A DNA stretch of 64,000 nt from an uncultured Myroides sp. (lineage in GTDB: Bacteria; Bacteroidota; Bacteroidia; Flavobacteriales; Flavobacteriaceae): contig CAJYTF010000022.1 of assembly GCA_913777665.1 (NCBI GenBank), positions 1 through 64,000 on the forward strand, in the 5' to 3' direction. Every line of letters begins with the position of its first letter. The stretch's first letter is position 1. Made by a program: the position numbers and the translations under genes. Shown here one piece after another: positions 26,239 through 35,605 of this stretch. A model generated the notes under the pieces. It did no database searches. It saw only the letters and a program-made list of their open reading frames with translations, and had not been told where the DNA came from.

Positions 26239-26973
26239 ATGATTATTTGTATTGATGTTGGTAACACACGCACTAAAGTTGCTGTGTATGAAAACAGTAC
26301 GCTGAAAGAACTAATTATTACCAATAACGAAAAATTGATAAAAAATATATCGAAACAAATTCAAGGAATAGAGAATTGTGTAGATATTATTCTTTCTTCG
26401 GTTGGTGATTTATCTGCGGAAACCATTGAAGATCTTAAAAAGTTGGGCAATTTAATAACGGTTACACACGAAACGCATCTTCCTTTTAAAAATTTATACA
26501 GTACGCCTACCACTTTAGGAATTGATAGAATTGTGCTGGCTGCGGGTGCAACTTTGAAATATCCTAACCAAAATAGATTAGTTATTGATGCCGGAACCTG
26601 CATTACGTACGATTTTATTAATGATTCTGATCAATATCATGGTGGTGCTATTTCGCCGGGCATCGGACTTCGATACAAAAGCCTGAACGATTATACGGCA
26701 AATCTGCCTTTAGAAAAGATTTCGGAACTGCATCCTTTTGTAGGAAATTCTACTTCTACCTCTATTCAATCGGGGGTTTTAAACGGTGTTATTGCCGAAA
26801 TTGAGGCATTTATAGATCATTTTAAACATGTCGATGAAAATTTAACAGTAATTTTAACGGGCGGAAATTCTGAATTTTTGGTAAACCGTTTAAAAAATAG
26901 CATCTTTGCCAATCCAAACTTCTTATTAGAAAGTTTATTTTTATTACATCAACACATTGTATCAAATGATTAA
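26239..26973 (+). CDS. coaX: Type III pantothenate kinase
   Basis: Phosphorylates pantothenate, the first step of coenzyme A synthesis. 244 aa ASKHA-fold enzyme: phosphate-1 motif DVGNTRTKVAVYE at the N-terminus, GIDRIVLAAGA at about residue 95 and DAGTCITYDF at about 116, ending with ILTGGNSEFL. It heads an operon with an outer-membrane protein, lptC, a small membrane protein and a CorC/CNNM-type protein; the coaX stop overlaps the next start by 8 bases. Confidence 0.95.
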   Translation: MIICIDVGNTRTKVAVYENSTLKELIITNNEKLIKNISKQIQGIENCVDIILSSVGDLSAETIEDLKKLGNLITVTHETHLPFKNLYSTPTTLGIDRIVLAAGATLKYPNQNRLVIDAGTCITYDFINDSDQYHGGAISPGIGLRYKSLNDYTANLPLEKISELHPFVGNSTSTSIQSGVLNGVIAEIEAFIDHFKHVDENLTVILTGGNSEFLVNRLKNSIFANPNFLLESLFLLHQHIVSND

Positions 26974-28252
26974 AAAAATTATATTAGGAGTTGCTTTAGC
27001 AGGTATATCAAATACTTACGCGCAACAAGGTACAGCTTCTCCTTATTCTTATTATGGTTTTGGTGAAAAACAATTTAGAGGACCAAACGAAATAAAATCT
27101 ATGGGTTCTTTAGCTGTTTTTAGCGATAGTTTACACATAAACACATTAAATCCGGCGTCGTACGCCAAGCTGCAAGCCACAACTTTTTCATTAGGTGCAT
27201 CCTACAAATCAACAAATTTATCAAACGCAAACAGCAAAGAAAAAGCAACAAGCGGATCTTTTGATTATCTGGCATTGGCTTTTCCGGCGGGCGATTTTAG
27301 AGTGGCGGTAGGTATTATGCCGTATTCATTTGTTGGATATAATATTCAGAACACAAGTATTAACGACAAAGGAATGACCCAAGCTAATCAATTTATTGGC
27401 GAAGGCGGTTTAAACAGAACGTTTTTAGGGTTGAGCTATAAGATCAGTAAAAACTTAAGCATTGGTGTTGATGGAGCGTATATTTTTGGTGATACAGAAA
27501 CTAGTGAGACAAAATTTGTAACCGATAATGGCGATGGTGTTCCTATAGATCGCGGAAGTCGTTTACGCAACAAGAACAATTACAGCGGACTTGCCGTTAA
27601 CGCAGCGATAAATTATGAGCAGCCTTTAAACAAAAAAGTGTCTTTGTTTGCAACGGCTACTTTTAGTCCTGAAATGAAGTTGAAAAACGATCAAGAAAGC
27701 ATATTGGCTACCGTTAAAGCAGACAGCAATTTAGGTTTTGTTGAAATTGATTCCAGAATAACTACAGATTATGATGAAAACATACTTTTACCAATGAATT
27801 ATTCTATTGGTTTAGGTATTGGTAATCATTTAAAATGGTTTGTTGGGGCAGAATATACGGCAACACAAACATCAAAATATAATAATTTCTACAATTACTC
27901 AAACGCACGTTATAACGATTACATGAAAATTGGATTAGGAGGTTTTTACACTCCGAAATACAATTCATTTGAAAATTATTTTCAAAAAATATCATACCGT
28001 GCTGGTATAAATTACGAAAATACCGGTTTGGTTATCAACAATGAAGAAATTAAAGGTTACAATGCAAACATAGGTATTGGCTTACCTGTTCCTTTCAGTA
28101 AAACTATGATGAGCAATTCTAATATTAATATTGGTTTTGAATACGGACAGAAAGGAAACACGAATATGGGCTTGATAAAAGAAAATTATTACGGTGTTCA
28201 CGTTGGATTTTCTTTTAGCGATGTTTGGTTTAAACGCAGAAAATTTAATTAA
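26966..28252 (+). CDS. Outer-membrane beta-barrel protein of unknown function
   Basis: A 428-aa protein with a signal peptide ending NTYAQQ. Mature start SPYSYYGFGE and NPASYAKLQATTFSLGASY are typical of a flavobacterial FadL/PorV-like barrel family usually found behind coaX. Beta strands alternate to the C-terminal WFKRRKFN. I chose the ATG at 26966, which overlaps coaX; a TTG three codons earlier is less likely. Function unknown; position next to lptC hints at an envelope role. Confidence 0.82.
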   Translation: MIKKIILGVALAGISNTYAQQGTASPYSYYGFGEKQFRGPNEIKSMGSLAVFSDSLHINTLNPASYAKLQATTFSLGASYKSTNLSNANSKEKATSGSFDYLALAFPAGDFRVAVGIMPYSFVGYNIQNTSINDKGMTQANQFIGEGGLNRTFLGLSYKISKNLSIGVDGAYIFGDTETSETKFVTDNGDGVPIDRGSRLRNKNNYSGLAVNAAINYEQPLNKKVSLFATATFSPEMKLKNDQESILATVKADSNLGFVEIDSRITTDYDENILLPMNYSIGLGIGNHLKWFVGAEYTATQTSKYNNFYNYSNARYNDYMKIGLGGFYTPKYNSFENYFQKISYRAGINYENTGLVINNEEIKGYNANIGIGLPVPFSKTMMSNSNINIGFEYGQKGNTNMGLIKENYYGVHVGFSFSDVWFKRRKFN

Positions 28253-28804
28253 TTGAAAAAATATTTTGCACATATTATCGTATTTGCTTTTGTATTTTCT
28301 GCTTGTAATAATGATTTAAAAGACATTCAGAATTTAAACAAAAAGCAACTATATCCTACCGGCGAAGCAGATTCTATCAATGTTAAATATACCGATTCTG
28401 CCAAAATAAAAGCAGAATTATATGCTGTTAAAATGTTAGATTACGGAAAGGCAAAGTACTCGTTCAATCATTTTCCAAACGGTATTAAGGTTACGGTTTA
28501 CGATAGTAAAAGAAATAAAAATTTCATAGTTGCAAAACAGGCAACTGTTTATAATAAAACGGGAATTATTAATTTAGTGGGCGATGTAAAAATTACGTCG
28601 CACGATGGTAAAGTAATGCAGACACAACAAATGTATTACGACCAAAAGAACAACTGGTTTTTTACCGAAAATTATTTTAAGGTTACCGATAAGAATAAAA
28701 GTTTTTTTGAAGGAATCGGCGTTGATTTCGATCAAAATTTTAAAATTGTTAATGCACAGCAAAATCGTGCCGAATTAAAAGACGTTAAAGATGAAAATTT
28801 ATAA
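28253..28804 (+). CDS. lptC: LPS export periplasmic protein LptC
   Basis: A 183-aa lipoprotein-like LptC that passes lipopolysaccharide from LptB2FG to the periplasmic bridge. The lipobox is FSAC (Cys18). Beta-jellyroll repeats such as ATVYNKTGIINLVGDVKI and the Gly/Asp pattern of the OstA fold are visible. It starts with TTG directly after the upstream TAA; no ATG is available. The stop overlaps the next gene by 14 bases. LptB is at 16.1 kb. Confidence 0.88.
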   Translation: MKKYFAHIIVFAFVFSACNNDLKDIQNLNKKQLYPTGEADSINVKYTDSAKIKAELYAVKMLDYGKAKYSFNHFPNGIKVTVYDSKRNKNFIVAKQATVYNKTGIINLVGDVKITSHDGKVMQTQQMYYDQKNNWFFTENYFKVTDKNKSFFEGIGVDFDQNFKIVNAQQNRAELKDVKDENL

Positions 28805-28976
28805 AATTATAGTTTACATTTATTTAGTATTTGCCTTGTTTTTTATTTACGAAGCGTATCGTGCATACACTAATGGCGAAGATTATTTAATTAGACTTTT
28901 ATTGGCCGGTGTTGCTATTTTTATGTTTATATTTAGATTGCGAAGCGTTAACCGTTTGCCGCAAAACAAACAATAA
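28791..28976 (+). CDS. Small two-helix membrane protein, 61 aa
   Basis: Two hydrophobic segments (about residues 5-22 and 35-50) joined by a short charged loop, with a basic C-terminus (RLRSVNRLPQNK). Starts inside lptC (14-base overlap) and ends 4 bases before the CorC-like gene, so it is a real operon member. I know no function for it. Confidence 0.78.
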   Translation: MKIYKIIVYIYLVFALFFIYEAYRAYTNGEDYLIRLLLAGVAIFMFIFRLRSVNRLPQNKQ

Positions 28977-28980
28977 CTGA

Positions 28981-30207
28981 ATGATTACTTTTGGATTTAC
29001 ATTTCTTAGTATTGCCGTATTAATCTGCTCGGGGTTAATGGTTGCTTATTCTAACGCAAATAAAATCTACCTTAATTTAGAGTCTAAAAAAACAGACGCC
29101 AACAATCATTACTTAAAAACCGTTACCGAACAGCCTCGATTATTTATCGGCGCTTTAAAAGTAGGCAACAGTATTTTTATAACCATTTTAAGTCTGCTTT
29201 TTTTTACTACTTTTCTAAATTCGTACGAGTTTGATGATTTATGGAAAGTACTTCTTTTTTTATTTCTGCTATACATTATCTCTAAATTTCTTCCGCAAAC
29301 CTTTGTAAAACCGTTTGCAAATGAAATCATTCTTGCAGCAAAACCATTTATTCAGGTTATCTTAAAACTTTTCGGATCTATTGCGCAGTTTTTTATTTCG
29401 ATAAGCGAAAAATCGTTAGAAAGAAAATATCCTTACGCAAAAGATACCGAGTTCAACCTTTTAAGTACGGGCGATTTAGGCACTTATATTTCACAGCAGA
29501 TACAAGCCAGCAGCCAGCAGGAACAGTTAGAAAACGAATTCGAAATCTTGAAAAACGCCTTATCGTTTCCTAAAGTTAAGGTAAAAGAAATCATGACTCC
29601 GCGAAACGAGTTTGAATACATCAATGAAAACGATGCTATTGAAACCATTCGTAAAAAGTTTGTAGATACCGGTTTTTCTAAAGTCTTAGTGATTAACGAT
29701 ACCAACGAGCACTTTATTGGTTATCTGCACACTTACGATTTACTACAACTGCAACAACCTATCGAAGATTTTATTCGTCCGTTTGTTTATGTTTATGACG
29801 ATGTTTTAATTAAAGATTTGTTGAACACTTTAACCATTCGTAAAAAATCGATTGCCTTAATAAAAAATTCCGATAATGATATTATTGGATTGGTTACTTT
29901 AGAAGATATTATCGAAGAACTTTTTGGCGAAATTACCGATGAACATGACGATACATTGATTGCCAAACAGATTTCGGACACCGATTATATTTTCTCGGCA
30001 AGTTTGGATATCGACGATTTAAAAGAAAAGTTTGATGTAATAATCCCCGAATCGGAACATTATCATTCTTTAGGCGGATTTATCTTTCATCATTTAAAAC
30101 GTCATCCCAAAGCAAAAGAAACAATTACTATTAAATCGTTCAAAATAAAAATTCTGGCAGCCACAAATACCCGAATTAAAACGGTTGCGCTTACTCTTTT
30201 AAAATAA
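28981..30207 (+). CDS. CNNM/CorC (HlyC-family) membrane protein with CBS domains
   Basis: A 408-aa protein: N-terminal DUF21-like membrane region (about residues 1-140), a CBS pair (about 205-320; VKEIMTPRNEF, LVTLEDIIEELFGEI) and a C-terminal CorC_HlyC domain (about 335-405). The family is linked to magnesium and cobalt homeostasis; the old name hemolysin has little support. GldE of Flavobacteria is a relative and cannot be excluded, but the coaX-lptC context is not a gld locus. Confidence 0.88.
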   Translation: MITFGFTFLSIAVLICSGLMVAYSNANKIYLNLESKKTDANNHYLKTVTEQPRLFIGALKVGNSIFITILSLLFFTTFLNSYEFDDLWKVLLFLFLLYIISKFLPQTFVKPFANEIILAAKPFIQVILKLFGSIAQFFISISEKSLERKYPYAKDTEFNLLSTGDLGTYISQQIQASSQQEQLENEFEILKNALSFPKVKVKEIMTPRNEFEYINENDAIETIRKKFVDTGFSKVLVINDTNEHFIGYLHTYDLLQLQQPIEDFIRPFVYVYDDVLIKDLLNTLTIRKKSIALIKNSDNDIIGLVTLEDIIEELFGEITDEHDDTLIAKQISDTDYIFSASLDIDDLKEKFDVIIPESEHYHSLGGFIFHHLKRHPKAKETITIKSFKIKILAATNTRIKTVALTLLK

Positions 30208-30228
30208 TTTTAATGAATTGCTCGCATA

Positions 30229-30236
30229 TAAATTTG
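30229..30236 (+). promoter_or_regulatory. -7 box for the 247-aa membrane gene
   Basis: TAAATTTG, 25 bases before the ATG. Confidence 0.5.
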
Positions 30237-30261
30237 TATTTTTATTACAAACTTTATTTGA

Positions 30262-31005
30262 ATGACACTTTATAAACCTTATCTCATCTATATTGCTATT
30301 AGTCTAATATCTTTTGTCGCAGCATTTATTATAAGAAAGCATATAAACAATGAAAGAAAGCCGGCTAATGACAAGTATATAAAACGAATAGGAATTCCTT
30401 TTAGTATTTACTTCTTTGTTAAAATATTTTTTGGCTGGCGCTTAAATTGGTATACCGAAACCATTATTTTAATAATACTTTTTATCTGTTTCGATTACTT
30501 AATTATTATAAAAAATAAATATCCCGCAAAAACTCAAGGAATCTATTACACTCTGCGCTATCTTTTTTTTGGCTTGCCGTTTGTATCTTTTGTAATCATG
30601 TATTTTATGATTGTAATTTCTTTTGGCTACGGAGCTTTAGGAATCTGTAAATTTTTCCCAACAGATCGATCAACAGGGGAACAGAAAGTATATAAGAATC
30701 TTTATGTCTTTCGAAATGAATGTGAGGGTATAGTTTTTAAAAAGAAACTTTTATTCTTTGAAAAAGATGTTGCGGAGATATCAATAGATGAAATATATAA
30801 CAAAGGAATACTTACTAATAGTGGTTTTAGCGGATACATTCATCGTACGTCGAAAGCAATTTATATAACAGCTGAAAAAGATATGGATTCTTCTTATCAA
30901 TATATAAAAATCGTTCCCTTACCAAATAACGAAGTACTCATTGAAAAGAATTACAGATTTTCACACGAGCCTGCCCCATCTGGACAAGAAATCATCAAAC
31001 TATAA
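30262..31005 (+). CDS. Hypothetical membrane protein, 247 aa
   Basis: Not recognised. Four hydrophobic segments in the first 130 residues (about 8-26, 45-60, 68-88, 100-125), then a soluble C-terminal domain of about 115 residues starting near CKFFPTDRSTGEQKVY, with beta-strand character and ending SGQEIIKL. It interrupts the otherwise common order CorC-like gene then ppiD and has its own promoter, so it may be an acquired or lineage-specific gene. Confidence 0.75.
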   Translation: MTLYKPYLIYIAISLISFVAAFIIRKHINNERKPANDKYIKRIGIPFSIYFFVKIFFGWRLNWYTETIILIILFICFDYLIIIKNKYPAKTQGIYYTLRYLFFGLPFVSFVIMYFMIVISFGYGALGICKFFPTDRSTGEQKVYKNLYVFRNECEGIVFKKKLLFFEKDVAEISIDEIYNKGILTNSGFSGYIHRTSKAIYITAEKDMDSSYQYIKIVPLPNNEVLIEKNYRFSHEPAPSGQEIIKL

Positions 31006-31084
31006 AAACACTCCATCTATTTTTTATTCAGAAGATTTATTTACATTTTATCTAATCTAAGTTTTTTTATTTAACAGATAATTG

Positions 31085-31092
31085 TATTTTCG
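31085..31092 (+). promoter_or_regulatory. -7-like box for ppiD
   Basis: TATTTTCG, one mismatch from TAnnTTTG, 29 bases before the ATG. The same variant precedes the DHH gene at 49688. Confidence 0.4.
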
Positions 31093-31121
31093 CTCATTGA
31101 AAAAATTACACATTATATAAA

Positions 31122-33239
31122 ATGGCAGTTTTACAGAAAATTAGAGAGAGATCAGGTTTACTTATTGGCGTAATCGGGTTTTGTATTTTGGCATTTGTTG
31201 CTGGAGATTTATTAAACGGTGGGATGAACATCAGCTCACGTAATGTTGGAGAAGTAAACGGAGTTTCGATTTCTTCGGCTGATTATACCAATAAAATTCA
31301 AAATTTAGAACAAAGCGGTCGTGGCAAAGGCGCACAGCTGCACAATCAGGTTTGGACCAACGAAGTTCGTACCATTTTATTTAACGAACAGTTAGATAAA
31401 GCCGGATTACGTTTAGGAAAAGATCAATTGATCAATGTTTTAAAAACAGATCCAAGTTTCGCTCAAAATCCTCAATTCTTAAATGATGCAGGTAAGTTCG
31501 ATATCAACAAATTCAACACGTTTTTAGCTCAAATGAAAGCTCAAGGTCCACAACAATGGAATGCTTGGTTGGCTTACGAAAAACAGTTAGAAACAGTTGC
31601 AAAAGAGCAAATGTATCTTAACATGATAAAAGGAGCAATTGTTACTACAACTGCCGAAGCTAAAATGGTTTACAAAAACGAAGCTACAAAAGTATCTTTT
31701 GATTATGTTACTATTCCTTTTTCTTCAATCAACGACGATCAGGCAAAAGTTACTAACGATGAGATCAATGCATACGTTAAAAAACACGCAAAACAGTTTA
31801 AAACTACGCCATCGCGTAAAGTAGAATATGTATTTGTTGCTAACAAACCTTCTAAAGAAGATGAAGCGGCATCAAAACAAATCATCGACGATTTATTGAA
31901 GCCATCTGTTGTATTCAACAAAACAACTGGTAAAAACGATACTATTTCTGGTTTTGCAAAAGCTACAGATATCAAAGCATTCGTGAACCAAAATTCTGAT
32001 GTTCCTTTTGATTCTACTTACTATGCAAAAGAGCAGTTACCGGTAGAACATGCAGAAAAATTATTTGCTGCACCAACAGGATCTATTTACGGTCCGTATT
32101 TATTTAACGATTATTATGCGGTTTCTAAAGTTGTTGCAAAGAAAAATACAGCAGAAACGGTTGATGCTTCTCATATTTTAATTGCTTACAAAGGTGCAGA
32201 CAGAGCAGATGCTACTGTTAGTTTAACAAAAGAAGAAGCTAAAGCTAAAGCTGAAGCATTATTGAAACAAGCACAAGGTGGTGCAGATTTTGCTAAATTG
32301 GCAACAGAAAATACAAACGATGCGGGTTCTAAAGCTAATGGAGGTAAATATCCAAACATTAACAAAGGACAAATGGTTCCAACTTTTGATCAATACATCT
32401 TTAATAATCCTGTAGGAAAATTAGGAATGGTAGAATCTGATTTTGGTTTCCACGTTTTAAAAGTTGATAAAATCAATGAAAAAGAAGGTGTTCAATTGGC
32501 AACTATCGCTAAAAAAATCGAATCTTCTACTACAACAGAAGACCGTTTATATGCACAAGCTAACAAGTTTTTAGAAAGTGTTGAAACTGGCGATAAAGAT
32601 TTTTCTAAAGAAGCAACTGCGCAAGGTTTAATTTCTTTCCCGGCTACAAAAATTGATCCTTTCGATGATCAGTTAACAGGTGTTGAAGGAACACAAACTG
32701 AAGCGATCCGTTGGGCATCTAACAAAAAAACAAGCATTGGCGATGTTAAGAAATTTGATTCTGCTGATGGATATTTAGTAGTTAAATTAGTTAGCATTAA
32801 CGATTCTGAAGTTATGGATGCCGATGATGCACGCCAAACGGTTGAACCTATCTTAATTAAAGAGAAAAAAGCAGCAATTATCCGCAAACAAATGGTAGGA
32901 AACACTTTAGAAGAAGTTTCTAAAAATGCTAAAGCAGGAATTGTAAATGCTATTGAAGTTACAGGTGCAAACCCAATGGTTAACGGTTTCCAAGAGCCTT
33001 TGGTTGTGGGTGTAGCGTTAGGTAAAAAGCCAAACGAAACATCAAAATTAATCGATGGTAGTAACGGAGTTTACATGGTTAAAACCAAAAATATTACCAA
33101 AGCAGTTGATTTACCTAACTATTTAACGTACAAACAAAAAGTAGGAACAAACAACCGCCAAATGGCACAAAACATGGTTTACAGCGCAATGTATCAAAAT
33201 GCGAAGATCGAAGACAACCGTGCGAAAGTTTTACAATAA
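31122..33239 (+). CDS. ppiD: Peptidyl-prolyl cis-trans isomerase, PpiD/SurA_N type
   Basis: A 705-aa membrane-anchored periplasmic chaperone. One TM helix near the N-terminus (GLLIGVIGFCILAFVAGDLL), a SurA_N/PpiD N-terminal domain, then a parvulin domain at about residues 345-455 (DASHILIAY, GGADFAKLA, GMVESDFGFHVLKV) and a long C-terminal chaperone region. It assists folding of exported proteins at the SecYEG exit. Monocistronic, with a strong terminator. Confidence 0.93.
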   Translation: MAVLQKIRERSGLLIGVIGFCILAFVAGDLLNGGMNISSRNVGEVNGVSISSADYTNKIQNLEQSGRGKGAQLHNQVWTNEVRTILFNEQLDKAGLRLGKDQLINVLKTDPSFAQNPQFLNDAGKFDINKFNTFLAQMKAQGPQQWNAWLAYEKQLETVAKEQMYLNMIKGAIVTTTAEAKMVYKNEATKVSFDYVTIPFSSINDDQAKVTNDEINAYVKKHAKQFKTTPSRKVEYVFVANKPSKEDEAASKQIIDDLLKPSVVFNKTTGKNDTISGFAKATDIKAFVNQNSDVPFDSTYYAKEQLPVEHAEKLFAAPTGSIYGPYLFNDYYAVSKVVAKKNTAETVDASHILIAYKGADRADATVSLTKEEAKAKAEALLKQAQGGADFAKLATENTNDAGSKANGGKYPNINKGQMVPTFDQYIFNNPVGKLGMVESDFGFHVLKVDKINEKEGVQLATIAKKIESSTTTEDRLYAQANKFLESVETGDKDFSKEATAQGLISFPATKIDPFDDQLTGVEGTQTEAIRWASNKKTSIGDVKKFDSADGYLVVKLVSINDSEVMDADDARQTVEPILIKEKKAAIIRKQMVGNTLEEVSKNAKAGIVNAIEVTGANPMVNGFQEPLVVGVALGKKPNETSKLIDGSNGVYMVKTKNITKAVDLPNYLTYKQKVGTNNRQMAQNMVYSAMYQNAKIEDNRAKVLQ

Positions 33240-33259
33240 AATATATTTGAGTACAACAT

Positions 33260-33292
33260 ATAAAAGTCCGTTTTAAAACGGACTTTTTTTTA
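33260..33292 (+). terminator. Terminator after ppiD
   Basis: AAAAGTCCGTTTT pairs with AAAACGGACTTTT, followed by a T run. Confidence 0.88.
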
Positions 33293-33305
33293 TCTATTAA
33301 TTTGC

Positions 33306-33313
33306 TATTTTTG
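33306..33313 (+). promoter_or_regulatory. -7 box of the fabD promoter
   Basis: TATTTTTG, 20 bases before the fabD ATG. Confidence 0.55.
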
Positions 33314-33333
33314 TAGCAACAAACTAATAACAA

Positions 33334-34206
33334 ATGAAAGCATACGTATTTCCCGGACAGGGTGCCCAATTCGTTGGAATGGGTAAAGATTTATATGAAA
33401 CATCGGCAGTTGCAAAAGAATTGTTTGATAAAGCCAATGAAATTTTAGGTTTTAACATTACCGAAATTATGTTTAACGGTACCGATGAAGAATTAAAACA
33501 AACCAAAGTAACGCAGCCGGCAGTATTTTTACACTCGGTAATTTTAGCTAAAACCTTAACCGATTTTAAACCAGAAATGGTTGCGGGGCATTCGTTAGGA
33601 GAATTTTCTGCTTTGGTTGCAAACGGAACACTTTCTTTTGAAGATGCTTTACAATTGGTATCAAAACGTGCCCTGGCAATGCAGAAAGCCTGTGAAATTA
33701 CTCCTTCTACAATGGCGGCAGTTTTAAATTTAGATGATAAAATAGTGGAAGATATTTGTGCATCGATTGATGGTGTTGTGGTAGCAGCAAATTACAATTG
33801 TCCTGGACAATTAGTAATTTCGGGCGAAACAAAAGCGGTTGAATTGGCTTGCGAAAAGATGAAAGAAGCTGGTGCAAAACGCGCACTGATTTTACCTGTT
33901 GGTGGCGCATTTCACTCGCCAATGATGGAGCCTGCACGCGAAGAATTGGCGGCGGCTATTGAAGCTACAACTTTTAATACGCCAATTTGTCCGGTGTATC
34001 AAAATGTAACGGCAAATGCAGTTTCTAATCCTGCTGAAATCAAGAAAAACTTAATTACGCAATTAACAGCTCCGGTTCGTTGGACACAATCTGTACAGCA
34101 AATGATTGCCGACGGAGCTACATCGTTTACCGAAGTTGGTCCTGGTAAGGTTTTAATGGGCTTGATTAACAAAATCAATAAAGACGTAGAAACGATAAAA
34201 GCATAA
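33334..34206 (+). CDS. fabD: Malonyl-CoA:ACP transacylase
   Basis: Transfers malonyl from CoA to acyl carrier protein at the start of fatty-acid elongation. 290 aa with the N-terminal FPGQGAQ, the active-site serine in GHSLGE (Ser87) and the catalytic His in GGAFHSPMM (about residue 192), then EVGPGKVL near the C-terminus. Length normal. Monocistronic between two terminators. Confidence 0.97.
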   Translation: MKAYVFPGQGAQFVGMGKDLYETSAVAKELFDKANEILGFNITEIMFNGTDEELKQTKVTQPAVFLHSVILAKTLTDFKPEMVAGHSLGEFSALVANGTLSFEDALQLVSKRALAMQKACEITPSTMAAVLNLDDKIVEDICASIDGVVVAANYNCPGQLVISGETKAVELACEKMKEAGAKRALILPVGGAFHSPMMEPAREELAAAIEATTFNTPICPVYQNVTANAVSNPAEIKKNLITQLTAPVRWTQSVQQMIADGATSFTEVGPGKVLMGLINKINKDVETIKA

Positions 34207-34210
34207 ACTT

Positions 34211-34242
34211 AAAACGACTTCAAAAACAGAAGTCGTTTTTTT
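34211..34242 (+). terminator. Terminator after fabD
   Basis: AAAACGACTTC pairs with GAAGTCGTTTT around a 7-base loop, followed by T residues. A TATCTTTA -7-like box for the next gene follows at 34244-34251. Confidence 0.85.
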
Positions 34243-34264
34243 ATATCTTTAAAGAAAAATAGTT

Positions 34265-34822
34265 ATGAAGTTTTTTAGTGTATTATTTCTGATCTTACTC
34301 ATTAGCTGTGAACCTAAAGAAACCAAACCAGAATTGGATTTTGTGAAGATCGATATGGATCCTTATCTGGGAAAATGTCCTGTAAACATTTACATTGACT
34401 TTAAAAATAGAACATTAGTATTTAGTGAATTACAATATATGGCTGTTTTTGAAAAAGAATGTGATACCGCATATACATATGAAAGTACAGAAAAAAGTGT
34501 TGATTTTTTGCACATCAATTTAAATGATGAAGAATATCATTTATTAAAATCTAAATTCAACAATAACTTTTTAGAATCCATAAAGAAAAATAATCAAAGT
34601 TTACTTGATAATCCTAAAAAATATGATGGAATAAGGTTTGATGGAATTGTATTTGAATTAGATATTGTTAAAGATAATCAGGTTTTTTCCACTGATAATT
34701 ATTTAATTTTAGAGAAAGAAGACCACTTTAAAATATTAGAAGTTCTAAAAGTTGTAAAAAAACATACTAAATCAAAAGATAATAAAGAATATATAAATTA
34801 TTTATCTTTCTATTTAGAATAA
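34265..34822 (+). CDS. Hypothetical lipoprotein, 185 aa
   Basis: Not recognised. It has a short signal peptide with lipobox LISC (Cys15) and a mature part rich in Lys, Asp and Asn with mixed strands and helices. Two cysteines (KCPVN and KECDT) could form a disulfide. It is more AT-rich than fabD. The HipA-like gene begins 9 bases downstream, so the two may be co-transcribed; whether that is functional is unknown. Confidence 0.75.
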   Translation: MKFFSVLFLILLISCEPKETKPELDFVKIDMDPYLGKCPVNIYIDFKNRTLVFSELQYMAVFEKECDTAYTYESTEKSVDFLHINLNDEEYHLLKSKFNNNFLESIKKNNQSLLDNPKKYDGIRFDGIVFELDIVKDNQVFSTDNYLILEKEDHFKILEVLKVVKKHTKSKDNKEYINYLSFYLE

Positions 34823-34831
34823 AATTTATTT

Positions 34832-35605
34832 ATGATCCCAAAATTACGAACTGTAACAGTTACCCGATATATTACCCCTTTGCGTGAAGGCGGCTCGTTA
34901 CCCGCTTTAGCAGAAGCTTGTGACGATTTTAAATACGTGATAAAATTTCGCGGCGCAGGTCACGGTGTTAAAGCATTGATTTCAGAATTATTAGGTGGAA
35001 TTATTGCTCGATATTTAGGTTTACCGGTTCCTGAATTAGTCTTTATTGAATTAGACGAAGCTTTTGGACAAACCGAAAGCGATGAAGAAATTCAAGATTT
35101 ATTAAAATTCAGTAAAGGATTAAATTTAGGTCTGCACTATCTTTCTGGTGCCGTTACGTACGATGTAGCGACCAATGATTGCGATGAACTGCTGGCATCT
35201 AAAATTGTGTGGTTAGACAGTTTTATTACCAATGTTGACCGCACGTTTCGTAACACCAATCTGTTAATTTGGCATAAAGAATTATGGCTAATTGATCACG
35301 GTGCATCGTTTTACTTTCATCATTCGTGGGATAATTGGGAGAAAACATCGGTAACTCCGTTTGCATTGATAAAAGACCATGCACTTATTAAAAAAGCAAC
35401 CAAATTACAAGAAGTTCATACCGAATTTACTGCAAAATTGAACAACGAGGTTTTGCGTGAATTAGTAAATACTATTCCCGATGAATTTTTAAACTGGGAA
35501 GAAGGTCCTAGCAATGAAGAAATTCGTGAAGTGTATTATCAATTTTTGTCGAACCGATTGGCGCATGCCGATATCTTTCTAAAAGCTGCTCAAGATGCAA
35601 GATAA
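34832..35605 (+). CDS. HipA-like kinase (HipA_2 family)
   Basis: A 257-aa kinase-fold protein. The N-terminal block PLREGGSLPALAEA and YVIKFRGAGHG give the ATP-binding Lys38; NVDRTFRNTN holds the catalytic Asp136 with Asn141/143; LIDHGAS supplies the metal Asp155. It is little more than half the length of E. coli HipA (about 440 aa) and lacks the N-terminal HipA subdomain. HipA kinases phosphorylate glutamyl-tRNA synthetase and cause dormancy, but the substrate of this branch is not known to me. No HipB-like HTH gene is adjacent; DUF3037 follows with an 11-base overlap. Confidence 0.87.
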   Translation: MIPKLRTVTVTRYITPLREGGSLPALAEACDDFKYVIKFRGAGHGVKALISELLGGIIARYLGLPVPELVFIELDEAFGQTESDEEIQDLLKFSKGLNLGLHYLSGAVTYDVATNDCDELLASKIVWLDSFITNVDRTFRNTNLLIWHKELWLIDHGASFYFHHSWDNWEKTSVTPFALIKDHALIKKATKLQEVHTEFTAKLNNEVLRELVNTIPDEFLNWEEGPSNEEIREVYYQFLSNRLAHADIFLKAAQDAR

